Assembly: GCF_039540975.1 (NCBI RefSeq)
Contig: NZ_BAABFL010000081.1
Span: 1 to 64,000, forward strand
DNA length: 64,000 nt
Direction: 5' to 3'
DNA from: Kistimonas scapharcae
GTDB taxonomy: Bacteria; Pseudomonadota; Gammaproteobacteria; Pseudomonadales; Endozoicomonadaceae
Part shown: one piece after another, positions 8,473-17,199 of the stretch
How positions within the stretch are numbered: the stretch's first letter is position 1
Layout: every line of letters begins with the position of its first letter
The notes under the pieces: model-generated
Databases searched by the model: none
What the model was told of the DNA's origin: nothing
Seen by the model: only the letters and a program-made list of their open reading frames with translations
Position numbers and translations under genes: made by a program

Positions 8473-9632
8473 AACGCAATCCTGTCGCCAATCTAAAGGC
8501 ACTGTTGCTCGTTGGAGCTACCATGGGGCTGTCTGCCTGTAGCATGTTTTCCAAGGATGAGGAGACGCTGGCGCCAAATCCATTGCCGGATATCAAAGCC
8601 GAAGTGAAAGTGGATGAGGTCTGGAGTCGCAGCATCGGTGATGGTCAGGGTAAAACCTGGCTGAAACTTGAGCCTGCAGTTGATGGCGATACGCTTTACG
8701 TGGCTGATGCTGAAGGCTTGGTCATGGCCTTGCGGAGCGATAATGGCAAAGTTTTGTGGCGGCAGGCGCTGGAAACACCGATTGGGGGCGGGGTGACCGC
8801 TTCTGATGGTCTGGTTCTGGTGGGAACGCTGGATGGGTATGTGATTGCCCTGAAGCAGGACGATGGTTCGGAGATCTGGCGGGCGCCGGTGAGCAGTGAA
8901 GTGCTGGGTGCACCTGCTACGGATGGACGTATTGTTGTCGTACAGACTATTGATGACAAGCTGACAGGCTTTTCCGCTGAAGATGGCCGGAGGTTGTGGC
9001 AGCAGGATACCTTGCAGCCTCTGCTGACATTGCGCGGCAGCAGTTCGCCGTTGGTTGTTGATGGTACCGTTTTCGCCGGCTTTGCAAATGGCGAAGCGCG
9101 TGCTTACCGGGCGGGTAACGGCTCGCTGGTATGGGAAGGTCGTGTAGCGGTTCCTCAGGGAAGCTCTGAGTTGGAGCGAATGGTCGATGTGGATGGTACC
9201 CCTGTGATGACAGGTGGTGCCCTCTATATGGTTAGTTACCAGGGTAATGTGGTAGCGCTGGATCCGGATAGTGGTCGTATTCGCTGGGCGCGTGAAGCCT
9301 CCAGTTTCCAGGGCTTGGCTGAAGGATTTGGTAACCTTTACCTGTCTGATGATAAGAGTATCCTGTCTGCCGTTGATCAGCGGACCGGTAGTGTTATCTG
9401 GAGTCAGAAAGACCTTGAGCGCCGCCAGTTGAGTGGGCCTGCGACATGGAGCAGCTACGTTCTGGTGGGTGATTTTGAAGGTTACCTGCACGTAGTGTCC
9501 CAGCTGGACGGCCAGCTGCTGGGTCGCAAGAAAATTGATTCATCCGGTATCCGGGCCAAGCCCGTGGTATCCGGTGACATGATCTATGTCTATGGTAATG
9601 GCGGAGAGTTGTCAGCATTGCAAATTCGCTGA
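8469..9632 (+). CDS. bamB: Outer-membrane assembly lipoprotein BamB
   Basis: Subunit of the BAM complex that inserts beta-barrel proteins into the outer membrane. The 387-residue protein has a lipoprotein signal with the lipobox LSAC near residue 24, then eight PQQ-like beta-propeller blades. Typical repeat signatures such as VLWRQ, EIWRA, LWQQD and IRWAR recur about every 40 residues. It begins with GTG overlapping the last four bases of yfgM, so the two are translationally coupled. Confidence 0.95.
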   Translation: MKRNPVANLKALLLVGATMGLSACSMFSKDEETLAPNPLPDIKAEVKVDEVWSRSIGDGQGKTWLKLEPAVDGDTLYVADAEGLVMALRSDNGKVLWRQALETPIGGGVTASDGLVLVGTLDGYVIALKQDDGSEIWRAPVSSEVLGAPATDGRIVVVQTIDDKLTGFSAEDGRRLWQQDTLQPLLTLRGSSSPLVVDGTVFAGFANGEARAYRAGNGSLVWEGRVAVPQGSSELERMVDVDGTPVMTGGALYMVSYQGNVVALDPDSGRIRWAREASSFQGLAEGFGNLYLSDDKSILSAVDQRTGSVIWSQKDLERRQLSGPATWSSYVLVGDFEGYLHVVSQLDGQLLGRKKIDSSGIRAKPVVSGDMIYVYGNGGELSALQIR

Positions 9633-9682
9633 TGAGTCACCCATGACCTAGACAGAACATGCCGCGATTGATCGTTAATGTA

Positions 9683-9713
9683 CGGCTGCCCGAGGGCAGC
9701 CGTTTGCTATTTC
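9683..9713 (+). terminator. GC-rich hairpin between bamB and der
   Basis: A perfect eight-base-pair CGGCTGCC / GGCAGCCG stem with a four-base loop is followed by a T-rich but interrupted tract. It may be a leaky terminator that reduces transcription into der, 28 bases downstream. Confidence 0.5.
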
Positions 9714-9740
9714 AGTATTTGTAGTATTCGGAACAGACTT

Positions 9741-11159
9741 ATGCTTCCTGTGATTGCCCTTGTCGGGCGACCCAATGTGGGGAAATCCACGTTATTTAAC
9801 CGGCTGACGCGTTCCCGCGATGCGATTGTGGCTGACTATGAAGGATTGACCCGGGACCGGAAATACGGTGAAGGGCGTCAGGGCGACAGCGCGTATATCG
9901 TTATTGATACCGGGGGTATCAGCGGTGACGAGGAAGGGATTGATGCGAAGATGGCCAGTCAGTCGCTGGCAGCCATTGATGAAGCTGATGCGGTCTTCTT
10001 TATTGTGGATGCCCGTGCCGGGCTGACCTCTGCGGATGAAATGATTGCAGATCACCTGCGTCGGCAGGGTAAGGCTGCGTGGTTGGTCATGAACAAGGTG
10101 GATACGGTTGACCCGGATTCTGCGGCCAGCGAATTTTACAGCCTTGGCCTGGGTGATCCGCACCCCATTGCAGCGGCTCATGGTCGCGGCGTTCGGGCGC
10201 TGATCGAAGAGGCCCTGCATGAGTTTCCGGATTCCAGGGTTTCTGAAGAAGAGGTTGATACTGATAAAGGCATCAAGATGGCGGTAGTGGGTCGACCCAA
10301 CGTGGGTAAATCCACCCTGGTTAACCGGATGCTTGGGGAAGACCGCGTGGTTGTTTACGACCAGGCCGGTACGACCCGTGACAGTGTTTATATCCCTTAC
10401 GAGCGTTTTGAGCAGCGTTACACCCTGATTGATACGGCCGGTGTACGCCGCCGTGGTAAGGTGTCTGAAGGTGTTGAGAAATTCTCTGTCATCAAAACGC
10501 TACAGGCAATGGAAGATGCCAATGTTGTGATTCTGGTGCTGGATGCCCGCGAAGGTATCGTCGATCAGGATCTGCATCTGCTGGGCTTTGTGCTGGATAG
10601 CGGTCGTGCGTTGGTCATTGCCCTGAACAAGTGGGACGGTATGACCCAGGATGAGCGCCAGCAAGTGAAAACTGAGCTGGAGCGTCGTCTATCGTTTATC
10701 AATTTTGCACGCATTCACTTCATTTCTGCCAAGCACGGTACCGGTGTCGGGCATTTATATGAATCCGTTGAAGAAGCCTATGAGGCGGCAACCTCGCGTT
10801 GGTCTACCAACCAGCTGACTCGGATTCTGGAAGATGCGGTGGGTAGTCATCAGCCGCCGCTGGTGCGTGGACACCGGATTAAGCTGCGTTACTGCCATCT
10901 GGGTGGTACCAATCCGCCGACACTGGTAATCCATGGTAATCAGACGGGTGATGTCCCCATTTCCTATAAGCGTTATCTGGAAAACACGTTTCGACGTGTG
11001 CTCAATATTATGGGAACCCCTGTGCGTATTGAGTTCAAGACCAGTGATAACCCGTTTGCCGGTCGTAAGAACAAGCTGAATGAACGTCAGATCAAGAAGA
11101 AGCAGCGTCTGGTGCAGCACATCAAGAAAATCGAGAAAAAGAAGAAAAAGAAACGGTAA
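9741..11159 (+). CDS. der: Ribosome-assembly GTPase Der (EngA)
   Basis: GTPase with two tandem G domains needed for 50S subunit maturation. Both P-loops read GRPNVGKST (near residues 9-17 and 186-194). The NKxD motifs are NKVD and NKWD, and a KH-like domain follows to the Lys-rich C-terminal tail. The 472-residue length is slightly under the E. coli protein (490). The ATG giving LPVIALVGRP directly after it was chosen over upstream starts because family members begin this way. Confidence 0.96.
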   Translation: MLPVIALVGRPNVGKSTLFNRLTRSRDAIVADYEGLTRDRKYGEGRQGDSAYIVIDTGGISGDEEGIDAKMASQSLAAIDEADAVFFIVDARAGLTSADEMIADHLRRQGKAAWLVMNKVDTVDPDSAASEFYSLGLGDPHPIAAAHGRGVRALIEEALHEFPDSRVSEEEVDTDKGIKMAVVGRPNVGKSTLVNRMLGEDRVVVYDQAGTTRDSVYIPYERFEQRYTLIDTAGVRRRGKVSEGVEKFSVIKTLQAMEDANVVILVLDAREGIVDQDLHLLGFVLDSGRALVIALNKWDGMTQDERQQVKTELERRLSFINFARIHFISAKHGTGVGHLYESVEEAYEAATSRWSTNQLTRILEDAVGSHQPPLVRGHRIKLRYCHLGGTNPPTLVIHGNQTGDVPISYKRYLENTFRRVLNIMGTPVRIEFKTSDNPFAGRKNKLNERQIKKKQRLVQHIKKIEKKKKKKR

Positions 11160-11161
11160 AT

Positions 11162-11190
11162 AAAAAAGGAGGGTTTTCCCTCCTTTTTTT
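11162..11190. terminator. Bidirectional terminator between der and xseA
   Basis: A symmetric hairpin, AAAGGAGGG and CCCTCCTTT around a TTTT loop, has A-runs on one side and T-runs on the other. It serves both convergent genes. Confidence 0.9.
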
Positions 11191-11202
11191 ATTGCGGTGT
11201 AC

Positions 11203-12567
11203 TCAGTGAGTTTCGGTGACTGAGCACAGTAAATGCCCTTTGGCGAGGCTGACCTTGATGTTGTCGCCTTCAGCAATTGCCTGACTGTTGCGGATAATTT
11301 TGCCATCAGGTGTCTGAGCCATGGCATAACCGCGGGATAGGGTTGCCAGTGGGCTAAGAGTTTCCAGTTGACCCGTCAGGTGTTCCATTTGTTGCTTCAG
11401 TCGTGACAGCAGGCTTTGCATGCTGGTATTTAGTCGAAGATCAAAGTGACGATTCTGGAGCTTGAGCTGTTGCACAAGGTGTAGTGGAGAAACCTGTCGC
11501 AAATGCTTGTCAGCGGAGATAAGGGAATTATGCCTCGTCAACAGTTGATGCCGCATGGCGTGTTGCAAACGAATGGAGAGATCATCCAGTCGCTGGCTGT
11601 GTTCCTGCAGTTTCTGACCAGGATGACGCAGGCGGTTTCTCAGGGCATTCAGTGTCTGCTGTTGCAGATGGAGGCGGGCATTGGTAAGAGAGGCCAGCTT
11701 TCTCTGGTAAATGCGTAGCGTATTTCGCCAGTCATCCTGGTTCTGGGTCAGGATTTCGGCGGCGGCGGAAGGGGTGGGGGCACGATGATCTGCCACAAAA
11801 TCCGCTATGGTGAAATCAATCTCGTGGCCGACGGCACTCACGATGGGGAGTCGGCAGGCTGCGATGGCTCTTGCCACCACTTCCTCGTTAAAAGGCCAGA
11901 GATCTTCCAGTGATCCGCCGCCCCGGCCGACAATAAGCGCATCAATGTTGCTCGCTTTTTCCGCCAGCTGGAGTGCGCGGACGATTTGTCCTGCCGCTTC
12001 ATTGCCCTGAACGGACGTAGGAATGACTGTGACCCGTGTTGCGGGAAAGCGGCGTTTCATAACGGTCAGGATGTCGCGAATGGCGGCACCAGTCGGTGAA
12101 GTGATCACACCCACATGTTCCGGCATGCTGGGAAGTGGCTGTTTCCGGCTGTCATCGAACAGCCCTTCCTGAGCCAGCTTGTTTTTCAGTTCCTCGAATG
12201 CACGCCGCAGTGCGCCTTCCCCGGCTTCTTCCATATGGTCGACGATTAGCTGGTAGTCGCCACGCCCTTCATACAGGCTAACCCGTGCACGAACCAGCAC
12301 CTGAAGCCCTTCTTTGGGCAGGAAGCGAATCCGCTGATTACTGTTTCGAAACATGGCCGCCCGCACTTGGGCGGAAGGATCTTTCAGCGTGAAATACCAG
12401 TGGCCGGAGGCCGGACGAGCAAAATTGGAGATTTCGCCCTCAATCCAAATCGAAGGAAAGCTGATTTCCAGTAGCCGCTTGGCCTGGCGGTTGAGCTCGG
12501 AAACGCTGATGACCTTGCGCTGGGTGGTGTCGGAGGAGGTGGAAGCGGGAGGGGAAAAGCGATCCAT
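11203..12567 (-). CDS. xseA: Exodeoxyribonuclease VII large subunit
   Basis: Large subunit of the ATP-independent single-strand DNA exonuclease VII. The 454-residue protein has an N-terminal OB-fold (VISVSELNRQAKRLLE then WIEGEISNF), a central catalytic domain with the conserved segments GVITSPTGAAIRDI and GRGGGSLEDLWPFN, a VGHEIDFTIADFVAD segment, and a coiled-coil C-terminal part. The ATG has AAGGA seven bases upstream; an upstream extension has no family support. It diverges from guaB across about 220 bases. xseB is not nearby. Confidence 0.95.
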   Translation of the reverse strand: MDRFSPPASTSSDTTQRKVISVSELNRQAKRLLEISFPSIWIEGEISNFARPASGHWYFTLKDPSAQVRAAMFRNSNQRIRFLPKEGLQVLVRARVSLYEGRGDYQLIVDHMEEAGEGALRRAFEELKNKLAQEGLFDDSRKQPLPSMPEHVGVITSPTGAAIRDILTVMKRRFPATRVTVIPTSVQGNEAAGQIVRALQLAEKASNIDALIVGRGGGSLEDLWPFNEEVVARAIAACRLPIVSAVGHEIDFTIADFVADHRAPTPSAAAEILTQNQDDWRNTLRIYQRKLASLTNARLHLQQQTLNALRNRLRHPGQKLQEHSQRLDDLSIRLQHAMRHQLLTRHNSLISADKHLRQVSPLHLVQQLKLQNRHFDLRLNTSMQSLLSRLKQQMEHLTGQLETLSPLATLSRGYAMAQTPDGKIIRNSQAIAEGDNIKVSLAKGHLLCSVTETH

Positions 12568-12660
12568 GGGCAGGTCCTTCCGGCAGGTCGACAGGGTGCC
12601 TTCGAAATCGAGACACACAAACCCTCCTATTATCCTTTATTTTTTTGAAAAATATAAGAA

Positions 12661-12689
12661 TTGTTGACGCTATGGGGCGCAGTTATAAT
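12661..12689 (+). promoter_or_regulatory. Candidate sigma70 promoter of guaB
   Basis: A perfect TATAAT lies at 12684-12689. A TTGTTG hexamer 17 bases upstream, or TTGACG only 14 bases upstream, could be the -35 element. The start codon of guaB is about 100 bases further on. The assignment rests on hexamers only. Confidence 0.5.
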
Positions 12690-12786
12690 TGATGGAATTT
12701 ACCTTTCTGGCAGATGCGGTTCTACTCCGGAAGGGAACCGCCTGACCCCCTTTTCATCCGGCTATATCTTGATTCGGAAGGCAAAC

Positions 12787-14256
12787 ATGTTGCGTATTGC
12801 TCAGGAAGCTCTCACTTTTGATGATGTTCTTCTCGTTCCCGGCTATTCCGAAGTTCTGCCCAGAGACGTGTCCCTTAAGACGCGGATCACCAAGGGTATC
12901 GAACTCAATATCCCGTTGATCTCCTCAGCGATGGATACGGTCACCGAGGCGCGTCTGGCCATTGCCATGGCTCAGGAAGGCGGACTGGGTATTATCCACA
13001 AAAACATGACCATAGAGCAACAGGCAGCTGAAGTTCGCAAGGTCAAAAAGCACGAAAGTGGTGTTGTGAAGGATCCTATCACCATCAATACCGGTGCCAC
13101 GGTTCGCGATCTGCTGGAACTTTACCGTCAGTATGATATCTCTGGTGTACCGGTGATGGATAGCGGTGACCTGGTGGGTATCGTCACCAGCCGTGATGTC
13201 CGGTTTGAAGAAGACCTGACCAAGAACGTGGCCGATATCATGACGCCCCGTGAGCGTCTGGTCACTGTGGTTGAAGGCACCAGCCAGGAAGAAGCCCGTA
13301 AACTGCTGCAGAAGCACCGAATTGAAAAGGTGCTGGTCGTGAGTGAGCAGGGCAAGCTGGTCGGCATGATGACCGTGAAAGATATCCGTAAGGCCCAGGA
13401 TTACCCTAACGCGTGTAAAGATGAGCACGGTCAGCTGCGTGTCGGTGCGGCTGTGGGTACCGGTCCGGAAACTCCTGATCGTGTCGCAGCGCTGGTTGCG
13501 GCGGGTGTGGATGTCATTGTTGTTGATACTGCTCACGGTCACTCACGTGGCGTTATTGACCGGGTTCGCTGGGTTAAGGAAACCTACCCGAACCTGCAGG
13601 TCATTGGTGGCAATATTGCGACGGCTGAAGCTGCCAAAGCGCTGGCTGAAGCCGGTGCCGACGGTGTGAAAGTGGGTATTGGCCCGGGTTCAATCTGCAC
13701 CACCCGTATCGTAACCGGTATCGGTGTACCGCAGATCTCTGCCGTTGCCAATGTCGTTGAAGCCCTCAAAGATACCGATGTACCAGTTATTGCCGATGGT
13801 GGTATCCGTTATTCCGGTGACGTTGCTAAGGCTGTTGTTGCAGGCGCTCATGTCATCATGGTTGGCAGCATGCTGGCCGGTACCGATGAAGCGCCGGGCG
13901 AAATCATTCTGTACCAGGGCCGTAGCTACAAGTCTTACCGCGGCATGGGTTCCATGGGCGCTATGGCACAGGCACAGGGTTCCAGCGACCGTTACTTCCA
14001 GGATGCCAATGCCGGCGTTGAAAAGCTGGTACCGGAAGGTATTGAAGGCCGTGTTCCTTACAAAGGCACACTCAGTGCGATCGTTCACCAGCTGATGGGC
14101 GGTCTGCGTGCAGCGATGGGCTATACCGGCTCCCTCGATATTGAGGCCATGCGTACGCGTCCTGAGTTCGTGCGGGTTACCAATGCGGGCATGAGCGAGT
14201 CTCATGTTCACGATGTGACCATCACCAAGGAAGCGCCTAACTACCGGGTTCGCTAA
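12787..14256 (+). CDS. guaB: Inosine-5'-monophosphate dehydrogenase
   Basis: Oxidises IMP to XMP with NAD, the first committed step of guanine nucleotide synthesis. The 489-residue length matches GuaB. It has a split TIM barrel with two CBS domains inserted around residues 95-205, the catalytic loop GPGSICTTR with its active-site cysteine near residue 305, and the flap region around RGMGSMGAM. The ATG that yields LRIAQEALTFDDVLLVPG is the conserved start. guaA follows after a 163-base structured gap. Confidence 0.97.
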   Translation: MLRIAQEALTFDDVLLVPGYSEVLPRDVSLKTRITKGIELNIPLISSAMDTVTEARLAIAMAQEGGLGIIHKNMTIEQQAAEVRKVKKHESGVVKDPITINTGATVRDLLELYRQYDISGVPVMDSGDLVGIVTSRDVRFEEDLTKNVADIMTPRERLVTVVEGTSQEEARKLLQKHRIEKVLVVSEQGKLVGMMTVKDIRKAQDYPNACKDEHGQLRVGAAVGTGPETPDRVAALVAAGVDVIVVDTAHGHSRGVIDRVRWVKETYPNLQVIGGNIATAEAAKALAEAGADGVKVGIGPGSICTTRIVTGIGVPQISAVANVVEALKDTDVPVIADGGIRYSGDVAKAVVAGAHVIMVGSMLAGTDEAPGEIILYQGRSYKSYRGMGSMGAMAQAQGSSDRYFQDANAGVEKLVPEGIEGRVPYKGTLSAIVHQLMGGLRAAMGYTGSLDIEAMRTRPEFVRVTNAGMSESHVHDVTITKEAPNYRVR

Positions 14257-14324
14257 TCATCGTATTGGATGGTAGATGTCGGCAGGGTGAAGGTCGCCGT
14301 GCCGGCAATGATAAGTATTAAGCC

Positions 14325-14371
14325 TGTGATGACGGGCCGGGAAACCTTTCCGGCCCAGCATGGTCATCACA
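14325..14371 (+). promoter_or_regulatory. Long hairpin in the guaB-guaA intergenic region
   Basis: An outer nine-base-pair stem (TGTGATGAC / GTCATCACA) encloses an inner seven-base-pair GGGCCGG / CCGGCCC stem, with a six-base bulge on one side. It ends 48 bases before the guaA start and has no T-run, so it looks more like an mRNA processing or stability element than a terminator. Confidence 0.5.
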
Positions 14372-14419
14372 ATAAGAACTTGCTGATGACGAATACGGCA
14401 GGTGTGCACAGGAGTTCTC

Positions 14420-15997
14420 ATGTCCGTTGATATCCATTCACAAAAAATTCTGATACTGGACTTTGGGTCCCAGTATACCCAGCTGATTGCCCGCCGCGTT
14501 CGTGAGATTGGCGTTTATTCCGAAATCCACGCCTTCGATATGGATGCGCAGGCGATCCGTGATTTTGCCCCGAAAGCGATTATTCTTTCCGGAGGTCCTG
14601 AAACCGTTACGGCGGAAGATACCCCGCGGGCACCGTCCATTGTCTTCGAAATGGGTGTTCCGGTACTGGGCATCTGTTATGGCATGCAGACCATGGCGGA
14701 GCAGCTTGGCGGCAAGGTGTCCTGCTCGGATCTGCGTGAGTTCGGGTATGCTGGCGTCAACATCAAGCATGGCAGTGGCCTGCTGACCGGCATTGAAGAC
14801 CATGTGGCGGATGATGGCACCCTGAGCTTGGATGTTTGGATGAGCCACGGTGACAAGGTAAGCGCCATGCCCGAAGGATTTGTCCTGATGGCGTCCACTG
14901 ACTCCTGCCCGATTGCCGCGATGGCTGATGACAGCCGTCACTTCTACGGTGTTCAGTTCCATCCGGAAGTCACCCATACCAAGCAGGGCGGTCGTATTCT
15001 CGAGCGCTTTGTGATCGATATTGCCGGTTGTGAAAAACTCTGGACACCGGCTCGTATCATTGATGATGCCGTTACCCGAGTCCGTGAACAGGTAGGTGAC
15101 AAGCGGGTATTGCTGGGATTGTCCGGCGGCGTAGATTCCAGTGTGGTGGCAGCGCTGCTGCACAAGGCGATTGGTGATCAACTGATTTGTGTCTTCGTGG
15201 ATAATGGCCTGCTGCGCCTGAATGAAGGCGATCAGGTTATGGCGATGTTTGCCGAGAACATGGGCGTGCGTGTCATTCGTGCGGAAGCGGGTGAGCGTTT
15301 CCTGAATAACCTGAAAGGCATTGCTGACCCGGAACAGAAGCGCAAGATTATCGGTAATACCTTCATTGATGTGTTTGATGAAGAATCCGGCCGTCTGGAC
15401 GGTATCGAATTTCTGGCTCAGGGCACGATCTATCCTGACGTGATTGAATCTGCCGCCAGCAAGACCGGTAAGGCGCATGTAATTAAATCTCACCACAATG
15501 TAGGTGGCCTGCCTGAAGACATGAAAATGGCGCTGGTGGAACCGCTGCGTGAGCTGTTCAAGGATGAAGTCCGCAAGATTGGTCTTGAGCTTGGTTTGCC
15601 TTATGACATGGTTTATCGTCATCCGTTCCCGGGACCGGGTCTGGGTGTACGGATCCTGGGTGAGGTGAAGAAAGAGTATGCAGATACACTACGCAAGGCT
15701 GATGCCATCTTCATTGAAGAGCTGCACAAAGCTGATCTCTATCACAAGGTAAGCCAGGCATTTGCGGTATTCCTGCCGGTGAAATCCGTCGGTGTTGTGG
15801 GTGATGCCCGTCGCTATGAGTACGTCGTTGCTCTGCGAGCGGTAGAAACCATTGATTTCATGACTGCCCGTTGGGCGCATCTTCCGTATGACTTCCTTGA
15901 GCGGGTTTCTGGCCGGATCATTAACGAAATCTCCGGTATTTCCCGGGTAACTTACGATATCTCCAGCAAGCCACCGGCAACAATCGAGTGGGAGTAA
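14420..15997 (+). CDS. guaA: GMP synthase (glutamine-hydrolysing)
   Basis: Converts XMP to GMP with glutamine as amino donor. The 525-residue length equals E. coli GuaA. The class I glutamine amidotransferase domain has the nucleophile in LGICYGMQ (near residue 86) and the partner histidine in VQFHPEV. The ATP pyrophosphatase P-loop is LSGGVDSSV, followed by the dimerisation domain ending in TIEWE. AGGAG lies five bases before the ATG. It pairs with guaB in the usual order. Confidence 0.97.
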   Translation: MSVDIHSQKILILDFGSQYTQLIARRVREIGVYSEIHAFDMDAQAIRDFAPKAIILSGGPETVTAEDTPRAPSIVFEMGVPVLGICYGMQTMAEQLGGKVSCSDLREFGYAGVNIKHGSGLLTGIEDHVADDGTLSLDVWMSHGDKVSAMPEGFVLMASTDSCPIAAMADDSRHFYGVQFHPEVTHTKQGGRILERFVIDIAGCEKLWTPARIIDDAVTRVREQVGDKRVLLGLSGGVDSSVVAALLHKAIGDQLICVFVDNGLLRLNEGDQVMAMFAENMGVRVIRAEAGERFLNNLKGIADPEQKRKIIGNTFIDVFDEESGRLDGIEFLAQGTIYPDVIESAASKTGKAHVIKSHHNVGGLPEDMKMALVEPLRELFKDEVRKIGLELGLPYDMVYRHPFPGPGLGVRILGEVKKEYADTLRKADAIFIEELHKADLYHKVSQAFAVFLPVKSVGVVGDARRYEYVVALRAVETIDFMTARWAHLPYDFLERVSGRIINEISGISRVTYDISSKPPATIEWE

Positions 15998-16051
15998 TTG
16001 ATAATAATTACTCAATGTAGGCTGTTTCAGTTCTGAAGCTGTCAATTGATG

Positions 16052-16084
16052 AAAAAACCTCACCTTTTCAGGCGGGGTTTTTTT
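16052..16084 (+). terminator. Intrinsic terminator after guaA
   Basis: An A-rich left arm, an ACCTCACC / GGCGGGGT stem with one mismatch and one wobble, and a following run of seven T mark the end of the gua transcript. Confidence 0.85.
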
Positions 16085-16326
16085 GTATAGGCATTATCGG
16101 GTTGGAGTTTGGGCTTACTTCTCTTTTGCATGGGGCGAAATATCTGATACTTCCTGATTATTCATGGGTTCTATGAACGATCAAACAGGAAGCAGTCAGA
16201 ATAAGGCTGCTTTGTCCCTATTGGTGCAGTTGTCATCCTGTCTGAATGAAACCTGTTCATCAGGGAAATGCAAAGCTGATAAAACTTTACGCATTACTGA
16301 CCAAATCAGTGGAATTTGCTTGATTA

Positions 16327-16340
16327 TTGATATAAGTCAA
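16327..16340 (+). promoter_or_regulatory. Anr/Fnr box of the nap operon
   Basis: TTGAT-N4-GTCAA is a perfect match to the Anr consensus and one base off the E. coli Fnr consensus. Its centre is about 74 bases before the proposed napF start, which would place a class II transcription start near 16375 with an AT-rich -10 region in front. This predicts oxygen-limited expression of the nitrate reductase genes. Confidence 0.75.
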
Positions 16341-16407
16341 AAGTTTGCGAAGGTTAAGCCGTAACAATCTAATACCCATATAAAAACAAATAATATTAAG
16401 GTCGGAC

Positions 16408-16923
16408 ATTATTAATTCCAAACGACGGTGGTTTCTCAGGGGGCAGTTCAGTACTGAACACGAAGCGTTACGTCCTCCATGGGCCATTACCGAAGCCGAT
16501 TTCCTTGACCTCTGCACCCGTTGCGGTGACTGCGTCCGTACCTGTCCGGAACAGATTATCAAGCCTGGTTCAGGCCGTTTTCCCGAAATTGATTTTCACC
16601 AGGGTGAATGCACTTTCTGCGCTGAATGCGTAGATGTCTGTCAGCCCGGCGCGTTGCTGCGTTCAGAGGAACGTTCCCCATGGCAGCTGGCACCAGAGAT
16701 CAGTCAGCGCTGTCTGACCCATAACCGGACAGTATGTCGAACCTGCGGTGAGCAGTGTGAACCGGAAGCCATCACCTTTCGCCCCGTTCTTGGTGGTATC
16801 GCCATGCCCCAGGTTGATGAGCAAGCCTGTACCGGTTGTGGCGCCTGCCAGAGCGCCTGTCCGGTTAATGCCATTACGATTCGGCCGATGACTGAAAACG
16901 AACAAAGTATAAGGACAGATTGA
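16408..16923 (+). CDS. napF: Ferredoxin-type protein NapF, ATT start
   Basis: Cytoplasmic iron-sulfur protein that interacts with NapA and is thought to help its maturation. Reading back from the C-terminal clusters, the frame stays open to an in-frame stop at 16381 and contains RRWFLRGQF followed by CTRCGDCVRTC, CTFCAECVDVC, CRTCGEQC and CTGCGACQSAC. That is the full NapF pattern. No ATG, GTG or TTG precedes the first cluster. TAAGG six bases upstream points to ATT at 16408 (or the ATT right after it) as initiator. This gives 171 residues, against about 164 in E. coli. A TTG-started 89-residue version would lose two clusters. Confidence 0.85.
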   Translation: MINSKRRWFLRGQFSTEHEALRPPWAITEADFLDLCTRCGDCVRTCPEQIIKPGSGRFPEIDFHQGECTFCAECVDVCQPGALLRSEERSPWQLAPEISQRCLTHNRTVCRTCGEQCEPEAITFRPVLGGIAMPQVDEQACTGCGACQSACPVNAITIRPMTENEQSIRTD

Positions 16924-16924
16924 T

Positions 16925-17197
16925 ATGAAGAATCATGATGTTTCCGAAGCCTTAGGCGGCTACAGCATCAGTGGTCTTCTGGTACACACCCGCCCGGAGG
17001 TCCGCAGCGATGTGATGGATCGCTTGAGCCAGTTGCAGGGCGTTGAGGTTCATATCGCTGAGGCGTCCGGCAAGCTGATTGTGACGGTGGAAGAAGAGCC
17101 CGGTGAACGCACCATGATTGAGGGTATTGAACGTGTCCGGTTAACGGCAGGCGTCGTATCCACCGCCCTGATTTATACCCATACGGAGCAGGCATAG
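16925..17197 (+). CDS. napD: NapA Tat-signal-binding chaperone NapD
   Basis: Cytoplasmic chaperone that binds the twin-arginine signal of NapA until its cofactor is loaded. The 90-residue ferredoxin-like fold shows the family's N-terminal ISGLLVHTRPE and the GVEVHIAEASGKLIVTVE strand. It begins one base after the napF stop and is followed two bases after its own stop by napA, so expression is tightly linked. Confidence 0.93.
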   Translation: MKNHDVSEALGGYSISGLLVHTRPEVRSDVMDRLSQLQGVEVHIAEASGKLIVTVEEEPGERTMIEGIERVRLTAGVVSTALIYTHTEQA

Positions 17198-17199
17198 CC

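Noticed and set aside
8493..9491. Long minus-strand frame opposite bamB
   Set aside because: Antisense of bamB; no recognisable motifs.
14438..15622. Long minus-strand frame opposite guaA
   Set aside because: Shadow of guaA, His/Gln/Thr-rich as expected for antisense of a real gene, with no domain.
16164..16364. 66-codon frame upstream of napF
   Set aside because: No ribosome binding site, no recognisable domain, and its 3' end contains the Anr box and promoter region of nap.
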